A stretch of DNA of 64,000 bases. It comes from Neisseria mucosa. GTDB lineage: Bacteria > Pseudomonadota > Gammaproteobacteria > Burkholderiales > Neisseriaceae. Below, piece after piece: positions 19,568 through 26,711 of the stretch (position 1 is the stretch's first letter; every line of letters starts with the position of its first letter). Position numbers and translations under genes: made by a program. The notes under the pieces were generated by a model. The model made no database searches. It saw only the letters and a list, made by a program, of their open reading frames with translations, and was not told the origin of the DNA. The stretch is taken from NCBI RefSeq assembly GCF_013267835.1, contig NZ_CP053939.1:930001-994000 (forward strand), given 5' to 3'.

Positions 19568-19592
19568 ACGCCGTCTTTTTCAGACGGCGTTT
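19568..19592 (+). terminator. Intrinsic terminator with DUS-like stem
   Basis: ACGCCGTCT pairs with AGACGGCGT around TTTTC and is followed by T residues. The stem holds only the CCGTCT part of a DUS, so it resembles a decayed DUS pair. Confidence 0.8.
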
Positions 19593-19617
19593 TCCATATC
19601 TGACATGGCGCTCAGAC

Positions 19618-19646
19618 TGTCAACAATTCCAATAAAATGCTATACT
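19618..19646 (+). promoter_or_regulatory. trpE promoter
   Basis: TGTCAA (-35-like), a 17-bp spacer ending in TGC, then TATACT (19641-19646). The TGC makes it an extended -10. The start codon is 51 bases downstream, with an AG-DUS at 19673-19684 in the leader. No leader peptide or attenuator is seen. Confidence 0.6.
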
Positions 19647-19672
19647 CTTCACACGATTTAACACCCTGAAAC

Positions 19673-19684
19673 AGGCCGTCTGAA
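19673..19684 (+). repeat. AG-DUS in the trpE leader
   Basis: Unpaired AGGCCGTCTGAA ending 12 bases before the trpE start. Confidence 0.9.
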
Positions 19685-19696
19685 AGACTTATCAAG

Positions 19697-21172
19697 ATGA
19701 TCAGCAAACAAGAATACCAAGCCCAAGCCACACAAGGTTACAACCGCATTCCACTCGTTCAAGAGCTGCTTGCCGATTTGGATACACCGCTCTCAATCTA
19801 CCTCAAACTTGCCAACAAGCCTTTCACCTACCTGCTCGAATCCGTTGTCGGTGGCGAACGCTTCGGCCGCTATTCCTTCATTGGCCTGCCTTGCAGCCAC
19901 TATCTCAAAACCAGCGGCAAACATGTCGATGTGTATCAAAACGGCGAAATCGTCGAACAACACGACGGCAATCCCCTGCCCTTTATCGAAGCCTTCCACA
20001 ACCGCTTCAAAACGCCCGAAATCCCAAGCCTGCCACGCTTTACCGGCGGCTTGGTCGGCTACTTCGGTTATGAAACCATCTACAATTTCGAACATTTTGC
20101 CCACCGCCTGAAACATACGGCCAAAGCCGATCCGCTCGGTACGCCCGACATCCTCCTGATGCTCTCGCAAGAGCTTGCCGTAGTGGATAACCTAAGCGGC
20201 AAAATCTACCTCATCGTTTACGCCGATCCCTCGCAGCCCAACGGCTACGAACACGCGCGCGAACGTCTTGAAGACATCCGTACCCAGTTGCGCCAAAGTT
20301 GCGCCATCCCGCTCTCGCTCGGCAGCAAACAAACTCAAGCAGTCAGTGAATTTGGCGAAGAACCTTTCAAAGCCTGTGTCAACAAAATCAAAGACTACAT
20401 CTTTGCAGGCGACTGCATGCAGGTTGTCCCGAGCCAACGCATGAGCATGGAATTTACCGACAATCCGCTTGCCCTCTACCGCGCCCTGCGTACGCTAAAT
20501 CCATCGCCGTATATGTTCTACTACGATTTCGGCGATTTCCATATTGTCGGCTCTTCGCCCGAAATCCTCGTCCGCCGCGAACGCGACGATGTCATCGTCC
20601 GCCCTATCGCCGGCACACGCCTGCGCGGCAAGACACCAGCCGAAGACCTCGCCAATGAGCAAGACCTGCTGAGCGATGCCAAAGAAATTGCCGAACACGT
20701 CATGTTGATTGACTTAGGACGCAACGACGTCGGCCGCATCAGCAAAACCGGCGAAGTCAAAGTCACCGACAAAATGGTGATTGAAAAATACTCCCATGTG
20801 ATGCACATCGTCTCCAACGTCGAAGGCCGTCTGAAAGACGGCATGACCAACATGGACATCCTCGCCGCCACCTTCCCCGCAGGCACACTCTCCGGCGCCC
20901 CCAAAGTCCGCGCCATGGAAATCATCGAAGAAGTCGAGCCGAGCAAACGCGGCATCTACGGTGGCGCAGTCGGCGTATGGAGTTTCAACAACGACATGGA
21001 CTTAGCCATTGCCATCCGCACTGCCGTGATTAAAAACAATACCCTCTTCGTCCAAAGCGGCGCAGGCGTAGTTGCCGACTCCGACCCGACATCCGAATGG
21101 CAGGAAACCCAAAACAAAGCCCGCGCCGTGATACGCGCAGCACAGATGGTTCAAGAAGGGTTGGATAAATAA
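19697..21172 (+). CDS. trpE: Anthranilate synthase component I
   Basis: TrpE makes anthranilate from chorismate with ammonia or with glutamine via TrpG. The 491-residue protein has the tryptophan-binding LLES element ([18 protein letters not shown]) near residue 46, the chorismate-binding [15 protein letters not shown], and [12 protein letters not shown] near residue 400. An AG-DUS at 20824-20835 encodes GRLK within [10 protein letters not shown]. The partner trpG lies 10.7 kb downstream with trpD, not next to trpE. A single DUS (21175-21186) abuts the stop, and the accessory island follows. Confidence 0.97.
   Translation: MISKQEYQAQATQGYNRIPLVQELLADLDTPLSIYLKLANKPFTYLLESVVGGERFGRYSFIGLPCSHYLKTSGKHVDVYQNGEIVEQHDGNPLPFIEAFHNRFKTPEIPSLPRFTGGLVGYFGYETIYNFEHFAHRLKHTAKADPLGTPDILLMLSQELAVVDNLSGKIYLIVYADPSQPNGYEHARERLEDIRTQLRQSCAIPLSLGSKQTQAVSEFGEEPFKACVNKIKDYIFAGDCMQVVPSQRMSMEFTDNPLALYRALRTLNPSPYMFYYDFGDFHIVGSSPEILVRRERDDVIVRPIAGTRLRGKTPAEDLANEQDLLSDAKEIAEHVMLIDLGRNDVGRISKTGEVKVTDKMVIEKYSHVMHIVSNVEGRLKDGMTNMDILAATFPAGTLSGAPKVRAMEIIEEVEPSKRGIYGGAVGVWSFNNDMDLAIAIRTAVIKNNTLFVQSGAGVVADSDPTSEWQETQNKARAVIRAAQMVQEGLDK
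20824..20835 (+). repeat. AG-DUS inside trpE
   Basis: Perfect AG-DUS encoding GRLK in a conserved part of TrpE; translation is uninterrupted. Confidence 0.92.
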
Positions 21173-21174
21173 TT

Positions 21175-21186
21175 TTCAGACGGCCT
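21175..21186 (-). repeat. AG-DUS between trpE and the lipoprotein island
   Basis: Minus-strand AGGCCGTCTGAA two bases after the trpE stop, at the left border of the island. It has no partner nearby; the next DUS is at the truncated effector. Confidence 0.92.
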
Positions 21187-21237
21187 TTTTGACTTAAGCT
21201 CATCTAAAAGAAAAGCTTATTTCTAAAGAAAGAAACC

Positions 21238-21849
21238 ATGAAATACGGAATCGCAATTATATTAACTGTCGGACTGCTTTCAGCCTGTTCTTCCGTCAAA
21301 ACAACGCCCGAAAAAGAAAGTAAAACCATAAATCAAAATATACAACCCACGCCTGGAAGACCAAACCTGACCGCCCCCGAAGTGCTAACCAAAGTATTGG
21401 ATTTCCTGCGCCATGCCCAATCGCCCGAGGACTTCCGGATTGAAACGGCAGGAAAAGTGATGAATTTAAGGTTGCTGGAACGCACAGACGGTTATAGCGA
21501 TTTTTATATCGGTAATAAGTTTGGCGACAGCGATTGGATCTGGTCAATTAATTTTACAAAAGATCAATCCGGAAAGATGCGCTTAAATTTCGGTGATGTA
21601 GGAGGGTATTCCCCTGCCACACCGATTTGCCAAATGGATTTGGACCGGTTCCATCCACTACTGGTGAAGGCAGGGTTTATCTATACAGGCAAAGGGCATT
21701 GGGGCAGACCCTTCAACGGCTATGAAAAAAAATATCCTAACGGCTACGAAGCAGATCTCCAAGTCTTTTATCGGGGAGAAAGTGCAGAAAAGGTACTGCA
21801 CGACTGCATCAATGAAATCGTTTTTGAAGTTTTTAAACCAAGGTGGTAA
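21238..21849 (+). CDS. Putative immunity lipoprotein, copy 1 (orphan)
   Basis: A 203-residue protein with a lipoprotein signal peptide, lipobox LSAC at Cys17. The mature part starts with a polar linker, then a domain from about residue 37 (GRPNLTAPEVLTKVLDF) to the C-terminus. It is clearly paralogous to the protein at 22186-22806, sharing blocks such as PATPICQMDLD, FHPL, YTGKG and EKVLHDCI. I know no named family for it. It starts after AAAGAAAG and ends 3 bp before a truncated effector gene. From the position and lipidation I infer a periplasmic immunity protein whose cognate effector has been lost. Confidence 0.75.
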   Translation: MKYGIAIILTVGLLSACSSVKTTPEKESKTINQNIQPTPGRPNLTAPEVLTKVLDFLRHAQSPEDFRIETAGKVMNLRLLERTDGYSDFYIGNKFGDSDWIWSINFTKDQSGKMRLNFGDVGGYSPATPICQMDLDRFHPLLVKAGFIYTGKGHWGRPFNGYEKKYPNGYEADLQVFYRGESAEKVLHDCINEIVFEVFKPRW

Positions 21850-21852
21850 GAA

Positions 21853-22176
21853 ATGCACCATATCAATCCCAATCTGCAAAAAATTTTGGACGACTTTGCC
21901 CAAAGCTCGCTCCCCAACGGCAAAAACTCGAACGAATACCGCAACCTGATTGCCCCCATAACGGCATCACCCGTACTGAATAAAAGATTGAATACGGCAG
22001 CGGAAAAGGGCTATTTGGAAAAACTGGCGGTCAATAAAAATCCGAATGCCGGCGCCAGCTACAATGCGAGGAAAACTCGGATTTCCATTAATCTGTCTCA
22101 GCTGGAAACGAGGCTGCTGTTTCAGACGACATTTCCTGACAAAAGGCCGTCTGAAAGATCAGCTTCCCAGTTTTGA
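21853..22176 (+). pseudogene. Truncated effector gene, N-terminal remnant
   Basis: The first 85 or so of 107 residues align without gaps to residues 1-85 of the intact effector at 22810 (shared: SLPNGKNS, ITASPVLN or VTASPVLN, EKGYLEKL, ISINL-QL). Similarity stops just before the HEIQH motif. The final 22 residues are unrelated and encoded by a DUS-type inverted repeat and following bases. The zinc site and the secretion domain are both missing, so a toxin function is excluded. It keeps the same 3-bp spacing to its lipoprotein gene as the intact pair. Confidence 0.8.
22120..22156. terminator. Imperfect DUS hairpin at the effector truncation point
   Basis: TTTCAGACGAC faces an intact AGGCCGTCTGAAA with one mismatch and a 13-base loop. 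It lies within the last codons of the remnant and starts where similarity to the intact effector ends. Confidence 0.75.
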
Positions 22177-22185
22177 AAGAACCCC

Positions 22186-22806
22186 ATGAAATACACAACC
22201 GCAACCGCATTGACCGTCGGGCTGCTGCTTTCAGCCTGTTCCACCGTAAAACACATGCCCGCAAAGGAGGAAAACATTATGAATCAAGATACACAACAGA
22301 TTGCCGGAAGACCAGATCTGACCGCACCCGAAGTGCTGACCAAAGTATTGGATTTCCTGCGCTATGCCAAATCGCCTGAGGACTTTAAGATTGAAACGGC
22401 AGAGAAAGTGATGAAATTAAAGTTGTTGGAACGTAAAGACGGATATAGCGATTTTTATACAGGTAATGAATTTAGAGATAGTGATTGGGGATGGTCAATC
22501 AATTTCAAGAAAACACGATACGGTGGCGGTAGGATGGATTTACATTTTAGAAACGAGGGAGGCTATCTTCCTGCTACGCCGATTTGTCAGATGGACTTAG
22601 ATCAGTTCCATCCTTTAATTGAGAAAGCTGGATTTACCTATACAGGTAAAGGGCATCAAGGTAGGCCTTTTAATAGATATATTAGAACCTATCCAAACGG
22701 CTATGAATCACATCTTCAGGTGTTTTATCAAGGAGAAAGTAAAGAAAAAGTACTACATGACTGTATTAAAGAAATTTCTTTCCTTATTTTTAAACCTGGC
22801 ATATAA
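22186..22806 (+). CDS. Putative immunity lipoprotein, copy 2 (paired with the intact effector)
   Basis: A 206-residue lipoprotein precursor, lipobox LSAC at Cys18, paralogous to the protein at 21238. The signal peptides and the first two thirds are the most alike; loops such as KKTRYGGGRMDL differ, as expected if the two recognise different effectors. Base use becomes visibly AT-richer from about 22440. It ends 3 bp before the effector ATG, so the two are surely cotranscribed. I infer it protects the cell by binding the effector in the periplasm. The GGAGG at 22266 is internal and precedes an in-frame ATG at 22279, but a start there would lose the signal peptide. Confidence 0.75.
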   Translation: MKYTTATALTVGLLLSACSTVKHMPAKEENIMNQDTQQIAGRPDLTAPEVLTKVLDFLRYAKSPEDFKIETAEKVMKLKLLERKDGYSDFYTGNEFRDSDWGWSINFKKTRYGGGRMDLHFRNEGGYLPATPICQMDLDQFHPLIEKAGFTYTGKGHQGRPFNRYIRTYPNGYESHLQVFYQGESKEKVLHDCIKEISFLIFKPGI

Positions 22807-22809
22807 AAA

Positions 22810-24243
22810 ATGAACCAAATCAATCCTAAGCTACAAACTATTTTAGACAACTTTACCCAAGACTCTCTACCAAACGGCAAAAATTCGATTGAATACCACA
22901 ATCTGCTGGAAGCAGTAACAGCTTCACCCGTATTAAACGAAAGACTTAATACGGCAGTAGAAAAAGGTTACTTAGAGAAACTGTCAGTTAACCAAGATCC
23001 TAATTCCAGAGCCAGCTATACCTCAACAACAAAAGAAATTTCGATCAACTTGCAACAACTGAAAACCCCAGAAGAACAAAAATCTTTTATTTTTGTACTC
23101 GGTCATGAGATTCAACACGGCTTTTACCACTACGAACAAGGTCGTAAGGAAACAGAAAAACACGTAATTGATGAAGTTCGACAGATAGCAGCAAGTGATG
23201 TCAAACAGAAAGACTATACTCACCCTTTGAAATTATGGCTAGATACTGAACGCAAAAATGAAGCATTAGCAATGATTGCAGGCTGGAACGCAGTCACCAG
23301 CTATGAGCAAAAACAGCAAGGCAAAACCAATCTCAGCCTACAAGAAATTATAAAAGAGGGTTTCGGCTATGAGCATTTTTTCTTAGATGAGAAACAATAT
23401 TACCTCTATTTAAATAATGACCCACAAGGGAAAATCACCCCAACAGCTGGTTTAAAGTTTAATGCTGACATGACCATCTCCGACAGCCAGCATGAAATCC
23501 TCGCCAAAACCTATTTCGATCGCTTACCAGACCAGACCCACCTAGGGAAACATGGTGACTCTGATTACCGCAATAGCTACGCAACTGGTCCTATCAGCTA
23601 TATCGTACGCCAACATTATGCTCACAACCCTGATGCCAAACTGATTATCGATATGAAGGGTTTGGGACTAGATGAGTACTTAATCGAACGCAACGGTTTA
23701 GACTTGGGTAAAGCAAAGCGCCGAGAAGCCTATTATGATAAAACTAGCCCTGACACAAGGCAATATTTTGACCATACCATCAATGGTGAAAATCAATTCG
23801 AACATGTTCCAATTACTAACCCTAAATCTGAAACCGAAGAACAGAACCATCCTTATTCTCTCAAAAATATGCCAGAGCAGGCGCAAAAACTCCACGCGCA
23901 AATTACAGACAAATTTACTGAATTTATAAAAAAACATCATCTGCCTTATTCAGAAGACAGTATTCAGAACGGTATTGCGGCCTTAACTGCTGAAGCCTAT
24001 GCTAAAAAACTCCCTGAAATTATGGCATTCAACATCACAAAAGATAACTGTCTAGGCGTCATGCATAAGGATAATGCTTTTCTCCGAATCGCTAAAGTTG
24101 ATGTCAATGAAGCAATGAACATTGATTCTAGAGAAAGTTTTAAAGATATACTGAAAACTGAACAAAACTTTCAGTTAGAAGCTGAACAACGTGAAATGGA
24201 AAAACAGATGAATCATTCACAAAGTATGGGAATAGTTCGTTAA
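22810..24243 (+). CDS. Putative zinc-metallopeptidase effector with a C-terminal XVIPCD-like domain
   Basis: A 477-residue protein in three parts. Residues 1-90 are shared with the upstream remnant. A zincin domain follows, with HEIQH at 99-103 and a candidate third ligand, Glu151 in NEALAMIAGW. The middle part (about 220-340) is of unknown fold. From about 346 the C-terminus resembles the XVIPCD domain of Xanthomonas-type T4SS effectors: NHPYSL at its start, AALTAEAYAKKLPEI, then RIAKVDVNEAMNIDSRESF and a glutamine/glutamate-rich tail. There is no signal peptide. Known XVIPCD effectors are delivered into rival bacteria and come with lipoprotein immunity proteins, as here. The substrate is unknown; the domain match is from memory and needs a profile search. 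Confidence 0.7.
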   Translation: MNQINPKLQTILDNFTQDSLPNGKNSIEYHNLLEAVTASPVLNERLNTAVEKGYLEKLSVNQDPNSRASYTSTTKEISINLQQLKTPEEQKSFIFVLGHEIQHGFYHYEQGRKETEKHVIDEVRQIAASDVKQKDYTHPLKLWLDTERKNEALAMIAGWNAVTSYEQKQQGKTNLSLQEIIKEGFGYEHFFLDEKQYYLYLNNDPQGKITPTAGLKFNADMTISDSQHEILAKTYFDRLPDQTHLGKHGDSDYRNSYATGPISYIVRQHYAHNPDAKLIIDMKGLGLDEYLIERNGLDLGKAKRREAYYDKTSPDTRQYFDHTINGENQFEHVPITNPKSETEEQNHPYSLKNMPEQAQKLHAQITDKFTEFIKKHHLPYSEDSIQNGIAALTAEAYAKKLPEIMAFNITKDNCLGVMHKDNAFLRIAKVDVNEAMNIDSRESFKDILKTEQNFQLEAEQREMEKQMNHSQSMGIVR

Positions 24244-24268
24244 TACTGTCAAAAGTAAAGCCTATAAT
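24240..24268 (+). promoter_or_regulatory. Possible kptA promoter
   Basis: TTAATA at 24240-24245 and a perfect TATAAT at 24263-24268 with a 17-bp spacer. The -35 matches only 4 of 6 positions. Two weak inverted repeats (AGCCTA/TAGGCT and ACTGAT/ATCAGT) follow. Confidence 0.35.
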
Positions 24269-24322
24269 CTCTAGAAATTTTTAGGCTACTATAACTGATC
24301 TTCTAAACTATATCAGTCTAAA

Positions 24323-24901
24323 ATGGGCATAATGATACTAAACGAAAAACAACTAAAATCCATCAGCAAATTCCTCAGCTTTATCTTGCGTCATCATCCC
24401 GAGCAAATCGGTATTACTTTGGATAAAGACGGCTGGGTGGATATTGATACCCTACTAACGCAGGTAAACCATCCCGAGCGCGGCTTTACGGGCAATCCGC
24501 TGACCTACGAAATATTGTTGGAAGTGGTCGAAAACAACGATAAAAAACGGTTTACCCTTTCTGAGGATGGCAAACGCATCCGCGCGGCGCAAGGTCATTC
24601 GACGGCACAAGTTCAAGTAGAACACAAAGTAGCGACGCCTCCTCAGATTTTGTATCACGGTACGGCTGAGCGCTCTGTTCCGTCTATTTTGGAGCAAGGC
24701 CTGCATTCTGCCTCGCGCCATTTTGTCCATCTTTCTGCCGATGCCGCAACAGCCGTCAACGTCGGTTCCCGACACGGCAAGCCGGTTGTATTGACCATCG
24801 ACACTGTCGCCATGCTTGCGGCAGGACATCAATTTTATCTGGCGGACAACGGCGTATGGTTAACTGAAAACGTTCCGCCGCAATTTATCGGCAAACTTTA
24901 A
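24323..24901 (+). CDS. kptA: RNA 2'-phosphotransferase (KptA/Tpt1 family)
   Basis: KptA transfers an internal RNA 2'-phosphate to NAD, releasing ADP-ribose cyclic phosphate; in eukaryotes it finishes tRNA splicing, while the bacterial substrate is unclear. The 192-residue protein has the N-terminal SKFLSFILRHHPE block and the C-terminal NAD-binding part with LYHGTAERSVPSILEQGL and HFVHLSAD. Starts at 24323 or 24332 are both possible; neither has a strong ribosome site. Base composition returns to the chromosomal norm here, so it marks the right border of the island. Confidence 0.92.
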   Translation: MGIMILNEKQLKSISKFLSFILRHHPEQIGITLDKDGWVDIDTLLTQVNHPERGFTGNPLTYEILLEVVENNDKKRFTLSEDGKRIRAAQGHSTAQVQVEHKVATPPQILYHGTAERSVPSILEQGLHSASRHFVHLSADAATAVNVGSRHGKPVVLTIDTVAMLAAGHQFYLADNGVWLTENVPPQFIGKL

Positions 24902-24906
24902 AACAT

Positions 24907-24945
24907 CAGGCCGTCTGAAGCCGTAAACCATGTTCAGACGGCCTG
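24907..24945. terminator. DUS hairpin after kptA
   Basis: A 13-bp stem of opposed AG-DUS with a 13-base loop, 6 bp after the kptA stop. Confidence 0.8.
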
Positions 24946-24983
24946 CAAACACCCTACCCAATTTATTCATAAAGCGATTATCC

Positions 24984-26120
24984 ATGAACACATCCCCCAT
25001 CCTCCCTCCCGCCATGCTCGGCATCCTCGGCGGCGGACAATTAGGCAGAATGTTTACTGTTGCTGCCAAAACCATGGGCTACAAAGTAACCGTACTCGAT
25101 CCCGACCCGAACGCGCCGGCAGCGGAATTTGCCGACCGCCATTTGTGCGCGCCGTTTGATGATTCGGCCGCTTTGGAAGAATTGGCAAAATGTGCGGCGG
25201 TTACGACCGAGTTTGAAAACGTCAATGCCGATGCGATGCGTTTTCTCGCCAAACACACCAATGTTTCCCCCAGCGGCGACTGCGTTACCATCGCGCAAAA
25301 CCGCATTCAGGAAAAGGCATGGATACGCAAAGCAGGCCTGCAAACCGCGCCGTATCAAGCAGTTTGCAAAGCCGAAGACATCACTGAAGAAAGCGTACAA
25401 TTTCTGCCCGGCATCCTGAAAACGGCTACTCTGGGCTATGACGGCAAAGGCCAAATCCGCGTCAAAACGGTGGACGAACTCAAAGCTGCATTTGCCGAAC
25501 ACGGCGGCGTGGATTGCGTTTTGGAAAAAATGGTGGATTTGCGCGGCGAGATTTCCGTTATCGTATGCCGTCTGAACAATGACAACGTGCAAACTTTCGA
25601 CCCTGCCGAAAACATTCACGAAAACGGCATCCTCGCCTACTCCATCGTCCCAGCCCGACTGAGTGCCGACATTCAGCAACAGGCGCGGCAGATGGCGCAG
25701 CGTTTGGCTGATGAATTGAACTACGTCGGCGTATTGGCGGTAGAAATGTTTGTTGTCGGCGATACACATGAATTGGTCGTTAACGAAATCGCACCGCGTC
25801 CGCACAATTCCGGCCACCATACCATCGACGCCTGCGCGGCGGACCAATTCCAGCAACAGGTCCGCCTGATGTGCAACCTGCCTCCGGCTGACACTAAATT
25901 GCTGAGTTCTTGCTGTATGGCGAATATTTTGGGCGACGTTTGGAAAGAAGACGGCGGCGAACCCGAATGGCTGCCGCTGCAAAGCAACCCGAACGCACAT
26001 CTGCATCTTTACGGTAAAAAAACCGCGCGCAAAGGCCGAAAAATGGGCCACTTCACCGTTTTGGCCAACGATGCGGACAACGCGTTCCAAACCGCACAAA
26101 CCTTGCATCAAAGCCTGTAA
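24984..26120 (+). CDS. purK: N5-carboxyaminoimidazole ribonucleotide synthase
   Basis: PurK joins bicarbonate to AIR with ATP in purine synthesis. It has the N-terminal GILGGGQLGRMF, the ATP-grasp core with KTATLGYDGKGQ, and NEIAPRPHNSGHHTIDAC. ATG 24984 is chosen because the product then begins ten residues before the conserved core; an in-frame ATG at 24930 overlaps the DUS hairpin. The protein is 378 residues. An AT-dialect DUS at 25565-25576 is in the coding region. Confidence 0.96.
   Translation: MNTSPILPPAMLGILGGGQLGRMFTVAAKTMGYKVTVLDPDPNAPAAEFADRHLCAPFDDSAALEELAKCAAVTTEFENVNADAMRFLAKHTNVSPSGDCVTIAQNRIQEKAWIRKAGLQTAPYQAVCKAEDITEESVQFLPGILKTATLGYDGKGQIRVKTVDELKAAFAEHGGVDCVLEKMVDLRGEISVIVCRLNNDNVQTFDPAENIHENGILAYSIVPARLSADIQQQARQMAQRLADELNYVGVLAVEMFVVGDTHELVVNEIAPRPHNSGHHTIDACAADQFQQQVRLMCNLPPADTKLLSSCCMANILGDVWKEDGGEPEWLPLQSNPNAHLHLYGKKTARKGRKMGHFTVLANDADNAFQTAQTLHQSL
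25565..25576 (+). repeat. AT-dialect DUS inside purK
   Basis: ATGCCGTCTGAA read across codons for V-C-R-L-N, a different frame from the dnaB and mutL copies. Confidence 0.9.
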
Positions 26121-26133
26121 CCTTACCCACTTT

Positions 26134-26170
26134 TTTCAGACGGCCTTTGATTGCCAAAGGCCGTCTGAAA
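26134..26170. terminator. DUS hairpin after purK
   Basis: A 15-bp stem of opposed AG-DUS and flanking A/T (26134-26148 with 26156-26170), 7-base loop. Confidence 0.88.
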
Positions 26171-26192
26171 TCAATTTTTCCGACCATCCGCC

Positions 26193-26675
26193 ATGAGCCT
26201 TCTGACCATCCTCCGTCCGGCAACCGAAAAAGACTGCCAAGCCATACACAATGCCCATCTACATGCCGTTCAATACGCCTGCATCCGCAGTTACGACGAA
26301 ACCATTATGCACGCGTGGGAAAGTCTGCTCGACATCAACAGCTATTTGGAAACCATCTCCGATAAAAACAAAGCCTTGTGGGTGGTCGAATACAAGGGGC
26401 TGATTCAAGGCTTCTTCCAAGTCGATTTCAAAGAAGCGCAACTGGACGCCTTATACGTCCATCCGCTCTTCCACAATCTCGGCTTGGGTACGGCCCTGCT
26501 CAGCCGCGCCGAAGAAATGGCCCGAAATGCAGGCCTCAGCTTTCTCAAACTGTATGCCTCGCTCAATTCCGTGCCTTTCTATCGGCTCAACCGTTATGAA
26601 TCGCTCGGTACTGCCGTATTGCAGCTGAACAAAACCGTCCGCGTCGAATGCGAATTGATGCGCAAATACCTGTAA
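26193..26675 (+). CDS. GNAT-family N-acetyltransferase
   Basis: A 160-residue GNAT protein. The acetyl-CoA site is LDALYVHPLFHNLGLGTALLSRAEEMA (about 88-114), followed by NSVPFYRLNRYESLG, the usual beta6-alpha4 end of the fold. The N-terminal segment is ILRPATEKDCQAIH. The substrate cannot be predicted. It is followed after 36 bp by mutL on the same strand and could share its transcript. Confidence 0.88.
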   Translation: MSLLTILRPATEKDCQAIHNAHLHAVQYACIRSYDETIMHAWESLLDINSYLETISDKNKALWVVEYKGLIQGFFQVDFKEAQLDALYVHPLFHNLGLGTALLSRAEEMARNAGLSFLKLYASLNSVPFYRLNRYESLGTAVLQLNKTVRVECELMRKYL

Positions 26676-26711
26676 TTTCCCCTTCCGCTATTGCTTTTTT
26701 GAAAGAAACCG

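Noticed and set aside
19184..24901. The accessory region considered as a prophage or integrated plasmid
   Set aside because: No integrase, transposase, att-like direct repeats or tRNA target were seen; only the four-gene island stands out.
25041..26111. A 356-codon open frame on the minus strand opposite purK
   Set aside because: Antisense shadow of purK with no recognisable domain and no ribosome site.
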